The notes under the pieces were generated by a model, which did no database searches, was not told where the DNA came from, and saw only the letters and a list, made by a program, of their open reading frames with translations. A stretch of 7,766 bases of DNA from Akkermansiaceae bacterium (GTDB lineage: Bacteria > Verrucomicrobiota > Verrucomicrobiia > Verrucomicrobiales > Akkermansiaceae), in NCBI GenBank assembly GCA_025457805.1, contig JALOTR010000106.1, positions 1 to 7,766 on the forward strand, given 5' to 3'. Of the stretch, positions 1 through 6,710 are shown piece after piece (within the stretch, counting starts at the first letter, position 1; every line of letters begins with the position of its first letter). The translations under genes were made by a program, and so were the position numbers.

Positions 1-2
1 CC

Positions 3-617
3 TACGGAGCTTATCGTCCGCTCCATGAGGCAAGCCGTGGCGGCAACAAGGAAATCGTGACTTTGCTTTTGGCGCAGGGTGCCTCGGTGAACGCGCGGAC
101 GGCCAGTCGTGACACCCCGCTCATCAACGCCGCAGGGAAGGCTGAGATCGTGAAGCTGTTGCTGGAACACGGAGCCGATCCGAAGGCCGTGAACCGGATG
201 GGCAGCACCGCGCTGCATGAGGCCTGCGGAGACTGGGGCAATATCGAAAGCGCGCGTCTGTTATTGGCTCACGGAGCCGATCCGAATGCGGTGGATGCCC
301 TCGGCCGTCGGCCGGTTCACCTTGCCTGCAACAAGGGCCGCCTCGAAATCACTCGTTTGCTGGCGGAGCACGGAGCCGACCTTCATGCCCGCGACGGCAA
401 TGGCACGACTCCACTGGCCCATGCCGCCGGGTATTATTCCTACCCGGAACTGGTCGGGTATCTGCTCAAGGAAGGAGCGGACGTGATGGCCCAGGACAAG
501 GCCGGTCGCACGCCTGCGGATGAAACCATGCGATTCGGAGATTCCGAAACCCGCCGGAAAACCCGCGATTTCCTGATTTCCCGCAGCAATTCAAGATCGC
601 CGCAGTCACGGCACTGA
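3..617 (+). CDS. Ankyrin-repeat protein, 5' partial
   Basis: The reading frame is open from the left edge, so the true start lies upstream; 204 residues are visible. It consists of five ankyrin-type units of about 30-34 residues followed by a degenerate cap. The consensus pieces are clear: RPLHEASRGGNKEIVTLLL, TALHEACGDWGN, RRPVHLACNKGRLEITRLL and TTPLAHAAG, each closing with a GA(D/S)-type turn such as HGADPNAVD. The DNA 11-mer CACGGAGCCGA recurs at 168, 270 and 369, once per repeat. The second unit is about three residues short in its first helix. The C-terminal tail is basic and Ser/Arg-rich (ISRSNSRSPQSRH). Ankyrin units form a protein-binding solenoid, and no catalytic domain is visible, so the partner is unknown. 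An internal GTG at 57 is not a credible start because ankyrin consensus continues upstream of it. The gene converges with the minus-strand gene ending at 638, with only 20 bases between them. Confidence 0.9.
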   Translation, partial: YGAYRPLHEASRGGNKEIVTLLLAQGASVNARTASRDTPLINAAGKAEIVKLLLEHGADPKAVNRMGSTALHEACGDWGNIESARLLLAHGADPNAVDALGRRPVHLACNKGRLEITRLLAEHGADLHARDGNGTTPLAHAAGYYSYPELVGYLLKEGADVMAQDKAGRTPADETMRFGDSETRRKTRDFLISRSNSRSPQSRH

Positions 618-637
618 AGGCGTCGGGGGGGTCGCCG

Positions 638-1321
638 TCACGTATCTCCCACCAGCACGAAGACCTTCGTGTGCAATCTGTTCGTCAGGATGAATCCGTA
701 GTCCTTGATCGTTTCCGAGTAATAGACTTCGAGGCCATCCCAGGTTTTGGGATGCGGCCAGCCAGCCGGGATCCGTACGCCGCCGATTGGAAGATCAAAG
801 TAGGCGCCAAGTTCCGGATCGTTCATCATCGGATTTTCCAATAACTTGAAGCTGCCGGATTCCAGCAGGTCATTCGTGGTGTCTGGCGTGGTGTTGAAAC
901 AGAACATATAACTTGAATCCTTGCCGTGTGAAAACCAGGCGCGCAAGCCTGTGGCATTCAAAGGCAAGGGTTGCTTCATCCATTCGGCGAAATCCACTCT
1001 CACCCTCGCTGGAGAAATTACAGCTTCCATCAAAGCCGGAACATTCAAGATGAATGCCGGGGAGACTGCGATCAATGTCCTGACCCATGGAGCCAAGCAC
1101 TTTTCACTGATGAAATGGAGGATAATGGCGGACAGGGGAAGAACCACGAGCCAAGAACCTATCAGACTCCATAAGGCCCTTGTTTTAAGGATGCGCGGGT
1201 CCAAGTCATATTCCCGGAATTCCAAACGGGTGCAGAGCAGCGGAACCACCACGGCGATTCCACATGCCAGCAGGAGCAAATAGATTCCCCGGGGTTTGGG
1301 CGAGTTGGAAGCCTCTGACAT
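638..1321 (-). CDS. Unknown membrane protein with three N-terminal helices
   Basis: This is a 227-residue protein of unrecognised family. Hydrophobic segments lie at about residues 12-31, 48-70 and 79-101. A mostly polar C-terminal domain (about 105-227) follows, rich in aromatics and prolines, with pieces such as RIPAGWPHPK and DGLEVYYSETIKDYGF. There is no cleavable signal peptide; the first helix looks like an anchor. It is read in the same direction as the CoA-disulfide reductase, 79 bases downstream of that gene's stop, so it could be the third cistron of that operon or have its own promoter. No clear terminator or promoter was seen in the gap. The ATG at 1321 is chosen because hydrophobic helix 1 begins shortly after it. 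Upstream of the ATG is GATAGGGTTCCGGAC, which is at best a very weak ribosome binding site. The hydropathy pattern and coding-like composition support a real gene; the function is not inferable. Confidence 0.72.
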   Translation of the reverse strand: MSEASNSPKPRGIYLLLLACGIAVVVPLLCTRLEFREYDLDPRILKTRALWSLIGSWLVVLPLSAIILHFISEKCLAPWVRTLIAVSPAFILNVPALMEAVISPARVRVDFAEWMKQPLPLNATGLRAWFSHGKDSSYMFCFNTTPDTTNDLLESGSFKLLENPMMNDPELGAYFDLPIGGVRIPAGWPHPKTWDGLEVYYSETIKDYGFILTNRLHTKVFVLVGDT

Positions 1322-1400
1322 GTCCGGAACCCTATCGAATTCGGTTCACGAAACAAATCCTGGAATTGCAACCGAGCGGACGAATATGGTTTTCACCGAT

Positions 1401-3038
1401 TTACTTCCTCACCTGATGATGTGCACCGCCGAGGATGCTGCGGGCGTCGAAGCCGTGGTTGGCGAGGATGCGGGCGGCGAAATAGCTGGTTTTTCCCATT
1501 TGGCAGACGGTGAAGACCGGTTGCGAGCGGTCGATTTCCGCAAGGCGGCTGCGGAGCTGGGGCAGCGGGATGTTTTTTGCGCCGGGAACCGGGAGTTTGG
1601 CGGCGCTTGCGGCCGGGCGGACATCGATGATCTGGGCACCGGCGCTGGCGAGGTCTGCCACCGGAACGAGCAGTCCGTCACGCATGTTGCCGGCGGCGAA
1701 ACCGGCGACGTTCACCACATCCTTGGCACTGCCGAAGGGCGGGGCGTAGGCGAGTTCGAGGTGGGCGAGGTCGTCGATGTTCAGGCGGCCACGCAGGGCG
1801 GTGGCGATGACGTCGAGGCGCTTGTCCACGCCATCCTTGCCGGAAGCTTGCGCGCCCAGCACGCGGCCATCTTCGGGCGACCACAAGAGTTTGAGCGTGA
1901 TGGTTTCCGAGCCGGGATAATAACTTGCATGCGACGAGCCATTCACGGTGACGGTTTGATAGGAAACTCCTTCCTGCTTGAGACGGGTTTCCGAATAACC
2001 GGTGATGCCCGCAGCGTGATCGAAGACGCGCACGATGGCGGTGCCGATGCTGCCGGGATAACGAAGGGCTTTTTCGCCGAGGAAAATGTGGTCGGCCGCA
2101 GTGCGGCCCTGGCGGTTGGCGGGACCACCGAGTGGGATGGCGGTGCGTTTGCCAAGGATGGGATCTTCGGTTTCACATACATCGCCGACGGCATAGATAT
2201 GCGGATCCGAAGTTAACTGATAACTGTCCACCACGATGTGGCCGCGCGGGCCGAGTTCGAGACCGGCGGCTTTGGCGAGGCCACTCTCGGGCCGCACGCC
2301 GATGGAGAGGATGACGAGATCGGTGGCGAGGTTTTTGCCGGATTTGAGTTTGGCGGAAATTTGGTTAGATATCATTTCAAAGCCATCGATGCCATCGCCG
2401 AGAATCAACTCGATGCCCTTGTCGCGCAGCGTGTCTTCCAGCGGTCGCACCATTTCCGCATCAAGTTGCGGGAGGATCTGCGGTTGGAGTTCGATCACGC
2501 TGACTTGTTTGCCGATTTCATGAAGCTGCTCTGCCATTTCCAATCCGATGAAGCCTGCGCCGATGATGGCGACGTGTTGTGCGCTGGCGGCGGCTTGTTT
2601 GATGCGATCCATGTCCTGGAGATTGCGCAGGGTGTGGATGAGCGGGCTGTCGATGCCCGGCAGCGGCGGCCGGAGCGGGCTGGCTCCGGGGGCGAGGATG
2701 AGCTTGTCGTAGGAAATCAGCGATTCACTGGAATCGGCGAGCGAGCGGACGAGGACTTGTTGGTTCGAGCGATCGATGGAAATGGCCTCGGTGAGAGTGC
2801 GCACGTCGAGATTGAGCAGGGCGCGGAGGCTGTCGGGTGTTTGGACTGCGAGATCCGCGCGATCCGGAATTTCGCCGCCGATGTGATAGGGCAGGCCGCA
2901 GTTGGCAAATGAAACATCCGGCCCGCGCTCCAGCAGAATGATATGGGCAGCTTCCGAGTGACGGCGGGCACGGGCAGCGGCAGACGCGCCTCCGGCGACG
3001 CCGCCGATGATGACAATGGTGTCAGGTGTGGTTTTCAT
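1401..3038 (-). CDS. CoA-disulfide/persulfide reductase with C-terminal rhodanese domain
   Basis: This is an FAD- and NAD(P)H-dependent flavoenzyme of the CoA-disulfide reductase (CoADR) class, 545 residues, matching the usual size of the CoADR-rhodanese fusions. Visible signatures, in order: FAD-binding IIGGVAGGASAAARARR (10-26); the redox cysteine in SFANCGLPYHIGG (Cys47), the single-cysteine active site of the CoADR family; NAD(P)H-binding IIGAGFIGLEMAE (158-170); the second FAD motif IYAVGDVCE (281-289); and the dimerisation domain with YYPG (373-376) and YAPPFGSAKD (431-440), where family tyrosines contact the CoA site. A rhodanese domain follows (about 455-545) with loop Cys512 in CQMGKTS. 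Family members reduce CoA disulfide or CoA persulfide, and some reduce polysulfide. The rhodanese half presumably passes sulfane sulfur to the reductase half. The rhodanese loop lacks the arginine often found in CxxGxR loops. The gene starts 10 bases after the ArsR-family gene, so an operon is very likely. The exact substrate is inferred. Confidence 0.95.
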   Translation of the reverse strand: MKTTPDTIVIIGGVAGGASAAARARRHSEAAHIILLERGPDVSFANCGLPYHIGGEIPDRADLAVQTPDSLRALLNLDVRTLTEAISIDRSNQQVLVRSLADSSESLISYDKLILAPGASPLRPPLPGIDSPLIHTLRNLQDMDRIKQAAASAQHVAIIGAGFIGLEMAEQLHEIGKQVSVIELQPQILPQLDAEMVRPLEDTLRDKGIELILGDGIDGFEMISNQISAKLKSGKNLATDLVILSIGVRPESGLAKAAGLELGPRGHIVVDSYQLTSDPHIYAVGDVCETEDPILGKRTAIPLGGPANRQGRTAADHIFLGEKALRYPGSIGTAIVRVFDHAAGITGYSETRLKQEGVSYQTVTVNGSSHASYYPGSETITLKLLWSPEDGRVLGAQASGKDGVDKRLDVIATALRGRLNIDDLAHLELAYAPPFGSAKDVVNVAGFAAGNMRDGLLVPVADLASAGAQIIDVRPAASAAKLPVPGAKNIPLPQLRSRLAEIDRSQPVFTVCQMGKTSYFAARILANHGFDARSILGGAHHQVRK

Positions 3039-3048
3039 GGGAAAAATT

Positions 3049-3366
3049 TCAAGGTTGGCTGCCTGGGTGGAGCGCGTGGTTCATCGATTGGCAGAACTGG
3101 TTCAGCGCGGATTCATCCAGTTCGAAAAGAACGTTGCTGCCACTGACGCGGGATTTCAAAAGACCCGCCTTGCGCAGATCGTTGACATGGCGCGAGCAAG
3201 CAGGCTGCGAGAGCGGGAGGGCGGCCACGATTTCCATGCAGGGAACCTCGCCCCGCCCCGCAAGGAAGCGCAGGATGCAAATCCGTGCCGGATGCGCCAG
3301 GGCCTTGGCAAAGGCCGCAAGCTGGACGGAAGTGGCATCGAATGCGTCGAGTTTCGCAAGCGGCAT
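3049..3366 (-). CDS. ArsR-family winged-helix transcriptional repressor
   Basis: A 105-residue protein with the compact ArsR/SmtB fold. The helix preceding the HTH carries LAHPARICILRFL (23-35), the recognition region PLSQPACSRHVNDLRKAGLL (51-70) is the standard 'LSQ..xSRHL..L..AGL' signature, and the wing is KSRVSGSNVLFEL (71-83). It has four cysteines: Cys30, Cys43, Cys56 and Cys92. Cys43 falls in the alpha-3 region where metal-sensing ArsR proteins carry their ligands, but the full CVC motif is absent (EVPCMEI). Cys30 and Cys92 lie roughly where the sulfide/persulfide sensors BigR and SqrR carry their reactive pair, though by my alignment Cys30 is about one helical turn earlier. The gene lies 10 bases upstream of the CoADR-rhodanese gene and most likely represses it and itself. 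The inducer is inferred, with a sulfane-sulfur species favoured by context. The start has no Shine-Dalgarno sequence and sits just downstream of a palindrome. Confidence 0.93.
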   Translation of the reverse strand: MPLAKLDAFDATSVQLAAFAKALAHPARICILRFLAGRGEVPCMEIVAALPLSQPACSRHVNDLRKAGLLKSRVSGSNVLFELDESALNQFCQSMNHALHPGSQP

Positions 3367-3401
3367 GGATTGAATATTTCAAATATGCGATATGATGACA
3401 A
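3367..3401 (-). promoter_or_regulatory. Candidate promoter and ArsR-type operator
   Basis: Read on the minus strand, a -35-like TTGTCA (3401-3396, five of six consensus bases) is followed after 17 bases by a -10-like AATATT (3378-3373, four of six). Overlapping the -10 element and spacer is the perfect 6-1-6 inverted repeat ATATTT-C-AAATAT (3374-3386). A second short inverted repeat, ATAT-GCG-ATAT, overlaps it at 3383-3393. AT-rich dyads of this kind over the promoter are typical ArsR-family operators. If these hexamers are used, transcription would begin about at the ArsR start codon, giving a leaderless mRNA. The rest of the 250-base gap up to 3616 shows no further gene or convincing site. 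Confidence 0.5.
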
Positions 3402-3616
3402 GCGGAAACTTTCCGATGCCTGAGTGGAAAGCTTCCCCGCGTGGCTGGGGCGGATGGTTTCGAATGGAAAACCGGATTTTGATTCTGGTGGCGGGGCGTG
3501 ATCTTGACCTGTTTGCGGAAGCCTGACAGACGGGTTGGCGCAATCGGGTGCCGGTGACGGGTTTTCCATGATGGCCGGCGAGTTTTTCACCTTCTTCTGA
3601 TCAACCATTCCATTTT

Positions 3617-4276
3617 ATGAAATCCATCCATCGCATTGGTGTCATCGCCCTGGCGGGAGTCGTGCTCGCTGTTTCCTCATGTTCCACCGGCGGTCACTCG
3701 CCTTCGGGATTTCTCGGAAACTACCAGCAGCTCAATGCCGGATATGGCACCACGGATGCGGTTGCGACTTTTTTGAAACCCGGAGTGGATTTGAAAGCCT
3801 ATCACAGCGTGGTGATCGATCCGGTGACGACCGTGATCGGGACCCCCGGGATCAGCCCGGAGGTGAGCAGCCAGTTGGCGGCCTATCTGGGCGAATCGCT
3901 GCGCAGCCAATCCGGCGGACTGCTCAATATTGTCGGTTCGCCCGGTCCCGGCACTTTGCGGATCCGTGCGGCGCTCACGGATGTGATCGAGGGGCAGCAA
4001 TTGGGCAAGCCGGTGACGACCGTGCACACGAATCCGCAAGTCACATTGACGGGCAAGCTCGGCTCGGCTGAAGTGGCGGCCTTTATTTCCAATGTCTCGT
4101 TTGAGGGGGAAATTCTGGATTCCGTCTCCGGCGAGCGGCTCTGTGCCTTGTGCGACCATCGGATGGGCGTGAAGCGCGCGGCGACCGAGGCGACTTCCTG
4201 GGCAGCAGTGCGCAGTGCGGCAAACCAGGGCGCGTTGCGGCTTTGGAAGAGATTTTCGGATGCCCGCGGCGAGTGA
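3617..4276 (+). CDS. DUF3313-like lipoprotein
   Basis: A 219-residue predicted lipoprotein. The N-terminus has basic residues (K2, R6), a hydrophobic core (about 7-18) and a lipobox VSSC with lipidation at Cys22, so the mature protein would be membrane-anchored in the periplasm. The mature part resembles the DUF3313 family: SGFLGNYQQL just after the signal, then LKPGVDLKAYHSVVIDPVT, and GPGTLRIRAALTDV in the middle. The length fits that family. A late CALCDHR segment (about 176-182) adds two cysteines that could form a disulfide. The molecular role of DUF3313 proteins is not known to me. It is transcribed away from the ArsR operon across a 250-base gap and begins a run of small envelope genes on the + strand. 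The start has no Shine-Dalgarno sequence (CCATTTT before ATG), but the signal peptide fixes it. Confidence 0.85.
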   Translation: MKSIHRIGVIALAGVVLAVSSCSTGGHSPSGFLGNYQQLNAGYGTTDAVATFLKPGVDLKAYHSVVIDPVTTVIGTPGISPEVSSQLAAYLGESLRSQSGGLLNIVGSPGPGTLRIRAALTDVIEGQQLGKPVTTVHTNPQVTLTGKLGSAEVAAFISNVSFEGEILDSVSGERLCALCDHRMGVKRAATEATSWAAVRSAANQGALRLWKRFSDARGE

Positions 4277-4420
4277 TTGGGGGGCTGTTTCCGGGTGTCA
4301 CCCACGGATGATGATTGGCGCGCATTTTGCCTTGCAGCAATGAACCCTGCCGCTAGTCTGGCACCCACGCTGGCGCGCGATGCACGCCGGAAATCAAAAC
4401 CAAACCACGTTTTTCTACAG

Positions 4421-4528
4421 ATGAAAATTGCCTTTATCGCCGCCGCCGCTGCCTTGCTTGCAGCTTCCTGCTGCCCGAGTTCCGCACCCGCCCCCAGCAA
4501 GCCGGCCTATGTGACTCCTGCCAAGTGA
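4421..4528 (+). CDS. Tiny lipoprotein, 35 residues
   Basis: This short gene encodes a near-minimal lipoprotein: MK, an alanine-rich hydrophobic core (residues 3-15), a lipobox-like AASC with Cys17 followed at once by Cys18, and a tail of only 17-18 residues rich in Pro, Ala and Ser. The frame is open upstream to a TTG at 4277, but that 48-residue extension is not signal-like, so the ATG at 4421 is preferred. The mature product would be a lipidated peptide tail in the cell envelope. It is reminiscent of entericidin-sized lipoproteins in scale, but no homology is visible. It resembles the next gene in layout (signal, cysteine cluster, Pro-rich tail), though the tails do not align. The 144-base gap upstream holds no clear site. 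Its shortness is the main reason for doubt. Confidence 0.68.
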   Translation: MKIAFIAAAAALLAASCCPSSAPAPSKPAYVTPAK

Positions 4529-4535
4529 GAGACCC

Positions 4536-4561
4536 GCCCGGTGTGCCACAAGCGCCCGGGC
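4536..4561 (+). other. Inverted repeat between the tiny lipoprotein genes
   Basis: GCCCGG (4536-4541) can pair with CCGGGC (4556-4561), leaving a 14-base loop that itself contains the dyad TGTG-C-CACA. It starts 7 bases after the stop codon of the 35-residue lipoprotein. No T-run follows (CAAATTCG), so it is not a standard intrinsic terminator. It could be a 3'-end stabilising structure or a chance GC-rich match. Confidence 0.3.
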
Positions 4562-4625
4562 AAATTCGCTCCCACACTGGCAACTCCTTGGATTTTCCAT
4601 TCAAAACCTACCGCATCCTGATTCC

Positions 4626-4784
4626 ATGATCCGCATTCTCTCCGCAATCGTCGCTTCCGCTTTCGCGCTCATTTCCGCATCCTGCTGCTGCACCGGTGAA
4701 GCCAAGCCACCCGGCCTCCGCCCGCTTCCGCAGTTCCAGGAAATCCAATCCGCCCAGGAGCCGGAAGTCCGCTACGAGAAGTGA
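4626..4784 (+). CDS. Tiny lipoprotein with Cys triplet, 52 residues
   Basis: The product reads MIRILSAIVASAFALISASC then CCTGEAKPPGLRPLPQFQEI, ending in EPEVRYEK. Arg3 precedes a hydrophobic signal core (residues 4-18), a lipobox-like SASC ends at Cys20, and Cys21 and Cys22 follow directly. The mature tail of about 32 residues is hydrophilic and Pro/Glu/Gln-rich, with no recognisable domain. The function is unknown and a lipidated envelope peptide is inferred. The ATG at 4626 is the only sensible start because it places a basic residue before the hydrophobic core. It lacks a Shine-Dalgarno sequence (CATCCTGATTCC upstream). It follows the other tiny lipoprotein gene by 97 bases and is closed by a strong hairpin terminator 33 bases after its stop, which supports its being a real transcribed unit. 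Confidence 0.72.
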   Translation: MIRILSAIVASAFALISASCCCTGEAKPPGLRPLPQFQEIQSAQEPEVRYEK

Positions 4785-4817
4785 TCCCCGGGTAATCCGG
4801 AATCATTACCGATTTCC

Positions 4818-4855
4818 AAAGCGTCCTTCCGCACCCGCGGGGGGGCGCTTTTCTT
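4818..4855 (+). terminator. Strong intrinsic terminator
   Basis: AAAGCGTCC (4818-4826) pairs with GGGCGCTTT (4843-4851) with one G-U pair. The UU at 4827-4828 can wobble with GG at 4841-4842, and CCGC (4829-4832) pairs with GCGG (4837-4840) around an ACCC loop. The near-continuous 15-pair stem leads into TTTTCTTT. The T-run lies on the + strand side, so it ends transcription from the small lipoprotein genes. Confidence 0.85.
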
Positions 4856-4934
4856 TGTCCGCAAAGGGAATCTGAAAAAGTTGCTTCCCTTCCCCGTCGG
4901 GATCTGGCATTTGGCAGGGCGTTCTCCATTTGTC

Positions 4935-5156
4935 ATGAAACATCCGATCCAGCGCGACGAAACTTCCCGATTCCAGGGATCGCTCCGTCATTATCACCGC
5001 TCCGTGAGCCAAAGCAACCGCACTTGGGACGAGTGGGTGGATGGCAAAAGCACCGGGCGGAAGCCAGCGGTCTATTGGGTCAAGCTGATCGCCACGATCG
5101 CTGCCGTGCTGACCTTGGCCGCTGTCGTCGCGGGCTTGTTCATCGAGCTGCGCTGA
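4935..5156 (+). CDS. Small single-span membrane protein, 73 residues
   Basis: The protein has a basic, polar N-terminal half (residues 1-46; about eight Lys/Arg, with a Trp-rich WDEWVDGK stretch at 31-38) and one transmembrane helix at about 47-69 (WVKLIATIAAVLTLAAVVAG), ending in FIELR. By the positive-inside rule the N-terminus should be cytoplasmic and the C-terminus barely exposed outside. No family is recognised and no catalytic motif is visible. A TTG at 4881 in the same frame would add 18 residues, but it lies close to the terminator, so the ATG at 4935 is preferred. The strong terminator upstream means it needs its own promoter, which I could not identify in the 79 bases between. It lies 119 bases before leuC and may be ended by the hairpin just before that gene. 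The clear hydropathy pattern supports coding. Confidence 0.65.
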   Translation: MKHPIQRDETSRFQGSLRHYHRSVSQSNRTWDEWVDGKSTGRKPAVYWVKLIATIAAVLTLAAVVAGLFIELR

Positions 5157-5211
5157 GTCGTGCGGCGGCCGACACCGAGCCATCTTTCTCCCTCGCCGCC
5201 CGCATGTGGCT

Positions 5212-5240
5212 TTGACAATCCGCGCCGCCCCATGCAGTTT
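5212..5240 (+). promoter_or_regulatory. Possible leuC promoter
   Basis: A perfect -35 consensus TTGACA lies at 5212-5217. The hexamer at 17-base spacing, CAGTTT (5235-5240), is a poor -10 match. If used, transcription would start near 5247, at the first base of the hairpin that precedes leuC. The perfect -35 is suggestive, but the weak -10 keeps confidence low. Confidence 0.3.
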
Positions 5241-5246
5241 TCCCGC

Positions 5247-5272
5247 CCGCCGCGAACCACGGCGGTATTTTT
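5247..5272 (+). terminator. Terminator-like hairpin abutting leuC
   Basis: CCGCCG (5247-5252) and CGGCGG (5260-5265) form a perfect six-pair GC stem around a 7-base loop, followed at once by TATTTTT (5266-5272). The leuC ATG is at 5276. It could terminate the 73-residue protein gene, act as an attenuator for leuC, or form the 5' end of the leuC mRNA. No leucine-rich leader peptide is visible upstream, so classical leader-peptide attenuation is not supported. Confidence 0.45.
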
Positions 5273-5275
5273 ACC

Positions 5276-6700
5276 ATGGGAAAAAGCCTGTTTCAAAAAG
5301 TCTGGGACGCCCACCACGTCGGGACCCTCGCGGATGGCCGCTCACAACTCTTCATCGGCACGCACCTCATCCACGAGGTGACCTCGCCCCAAGCCTTTGG
5401 CATGCTCCGCGATCTCGGGCTCAAGGTGAAGTTTCCTCAACGCACTTTCGCCACCGTGGACCATATCGTGCCCACCATCGATCAGGACGCCCCGCAAGAC
5501 CCGCTGGCCGCGGAAATGATGCAGGCGCTGCGCAAGAATGCGGATGATTTCGGCGTGACCTACTTCGACCTCGCGTCCGGCAAACAGGGCATCGTCCACG
5601 TCGTCGGACCCGAGCAAGGCATCACCCAGCCGGGCACCACGATTGCTTGCGGAGATTCCCACACCGCCACTCACGGTGCCTTCGGTGCGATCGCCTTCGG
5701 CATCGGCACCACCCAAGTCCGCGATGTGCTCGCCTCGCAGACGCTCGCTCTCGAAGCTCTCAAAGTCCGCCGCATCGAAGTGAATGGCGACCTCCGCCCC
5801 GGTGTTTACGCCAAGGACGTCATTCTCCACATCATCCGCCTGCTCGGAGCGAATGGCGGCATTGGTTTCGCCTACGAATATGCCGGCGATGTGTTCGACC
5901 GCATGTCGATGGAAGAACGCATGACTGTTTGCAATATGTCCATCGAAGGCGGTGCGCGCTGCGGTTATGTCAATCCGGACGCCAAAACCGTCGCCTACCT
6001 CCACGGCCGCCCCTATGTCGATATGAGCGATTTCGACGCCACGGCCGCACGCTGGTTGTCCTTCGCATCCGACAAGGATGCGCACTACGACGATATCGTC
6101 AAAATCAACGCCGCCGACATCGAGCCCACCGTCACCTGGGGCATCTCGCCGGACCACGGCATCGCCATTTCAGAAAACATCCCGGATCCTGCCAAGGCTG
6201 CCACTCCGCTCATCAAAGCCTCCATCGAGGAAGCCCTCGCTTACATGAAACTGCCCGCCGGCACTCCCATCAAGGGCGTGAAAATCGACGTCGCATTCAT
6301 CGGCTCCTGCACCAATGGCCGGATCTCGGATTTCCGCGAAGTGGCGAAATACATCCAAGGCCACAAGGTCGCCGCCGGCGTCAAAGCCATCGTCGTCCCC
6401 GGCTCCCAAATCGTCGCCATCCAGGCGGAACAAGAAGGGCTCGATAAAATCTTCACCGCCGCCGGCTTTGAGTGGCGCGGTGCCGGTTGTTCGATGTGCC
6501 TTGCGATGAACCCCGACAAACTCGTCGGCGATCAACTCTGCGCCTCGTCCTCCAACCGGAACTTCAAAGGCCGCCAAGGCTCGCCCACCGGCCGCACCGT
6601 CCTCATGTCGCCCGTCATGGTCGCCGCCGCCGCCATCAACGGCCACATCTCCGACGCCCGCGACCTCTTCCACATTGAGAAATCCGCCGCTGTGGCGTAA
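5276..6700 (+). CDS. leuC: 3-isopropylmalate dehydratase large subunit
   Basis: LeuC, with LeuD, forms the [4Fe-4S] hydro-lyase that interconverts 2- and 3-isopropylmalate in cytoplasmic leucine biosynthesis. The 474 residues match the bacterial long form. Recognisable features: start [23 protein letters not shown] (60-67); [20 protein letters not shown] (125-144); [12 protein letters not shown] (194-205); the cluster cysteines Cys345 in GSCTNGR and Cys405 and Cys408 in [11 protein letters not shown]; and the C-terminal [11 protein letters not shown] (425-435), a substrate-binding signature of the aconitase superfamily. All key residues are present, so it should be active. The start has no Shine-Dalgarno sequence; TATTTTTACC precedes the ATG. 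No leuD is found in the 1,066 bases downstream; instead a HicB-like gene begins 10 bases after the stop. leuD must be farther on or elsewhere. Confidence 0.98.
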   Translation: MGKSLFQKVWDAHHVGTLADGRSQLFIGTHLIHEVTSPQAFGMLRDLGLKVKFPQRTFATVDHIVPTIDQDAPQDPLAAEMMQALRKNADDFGVTYFDLASGKQGIVHVVGPEQGITQPGTTIACGDSHTATHGAFGAIAFGIGTTQVRDVLASQTLALEALKVRRIEVNGDLRPGVYAKDVILHIIRLLGANGGIGFAYEYAGDVFDRMSMEERMTVCNMSIEGGARCGYVNPDAKTVAYLHGRPYVDMSDFDATAARWLSFASDKDAHYDDIVKINAADIEPTVTWGISPDHGIAISENIPDPAKAATPLIKASIEEALAYMKLPAGTPIKGVKIDVAFIGSCTNGRISDFREVAKYIQGHKVAAGVKAIVVPGSQIVAIQAEQEGLDKIFTAAGFEWRGAGCSMCLAMNPDKLVGDQLCASSSNRNFKGRQGSPTGRTVLMSPVMVAAAAINGHISDARDLFHIEKSAAVA

Positions 6701-6710
6701 AGTCACCGCC

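Noticed and set aside
618..637. Bidirectional terminator between the convergent ankyrin and membrane protein genes
   Set aside because: Only a four-pair GGCG/CGCC match around a G-run is possible, with no T-run on either strand.
1296..2216. Long + strand open frame opposite the CoA-disulfide reductase (with another at 2238-2912)
   Set aside because: It lies antisense to a gene with unmistakable family motifs. Its Gly/Asp/Val-rich translation has no domain signature and is explained by the codon bias of the real gene.
3456..3475. Hairpin GGTTT...AAACC in the gap before the DUF3313-like gene
   Set aside because: The stem is only five pairs, AT-containing, with an eight-base loop and no clean T-run, so it is likely chance.
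3156..3608. Minus-strand open frame overlapping the ArsR gene and filling the gap up to 3608
   Set aside because: It reads the ArsR region in the wrong frame, and the part outside the gene is Pro/Ser-rich without any domain.
4332..4359. Promoter TTGCAG-16-TAGTCT before the first tiny lipoprotein
   Set aside because: Each hexamer matches only three of six consensus bases, which is close to chance.
4277..4420. Extension of the 35-residue lipoprotein to a TTG at 4277
   Set aside because: It would bury the signal peptide inside the protein, and it begins directly after the stop of the previous gene.
5205..5216. Short frame encoding Met-Trp-Leu upstream of leuC as a leader peptide
   Set aside because: It has one leucine, no ribosome binding site, and lies mostly upstream of the likely transcription start.
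5342..6157. 271-codon minus-strand open frame inside leuC
   Set aside because: leuC is certain on the other strand, and the antisense translation is low-complexity Gly/Asp/Ala/Val without motifs.
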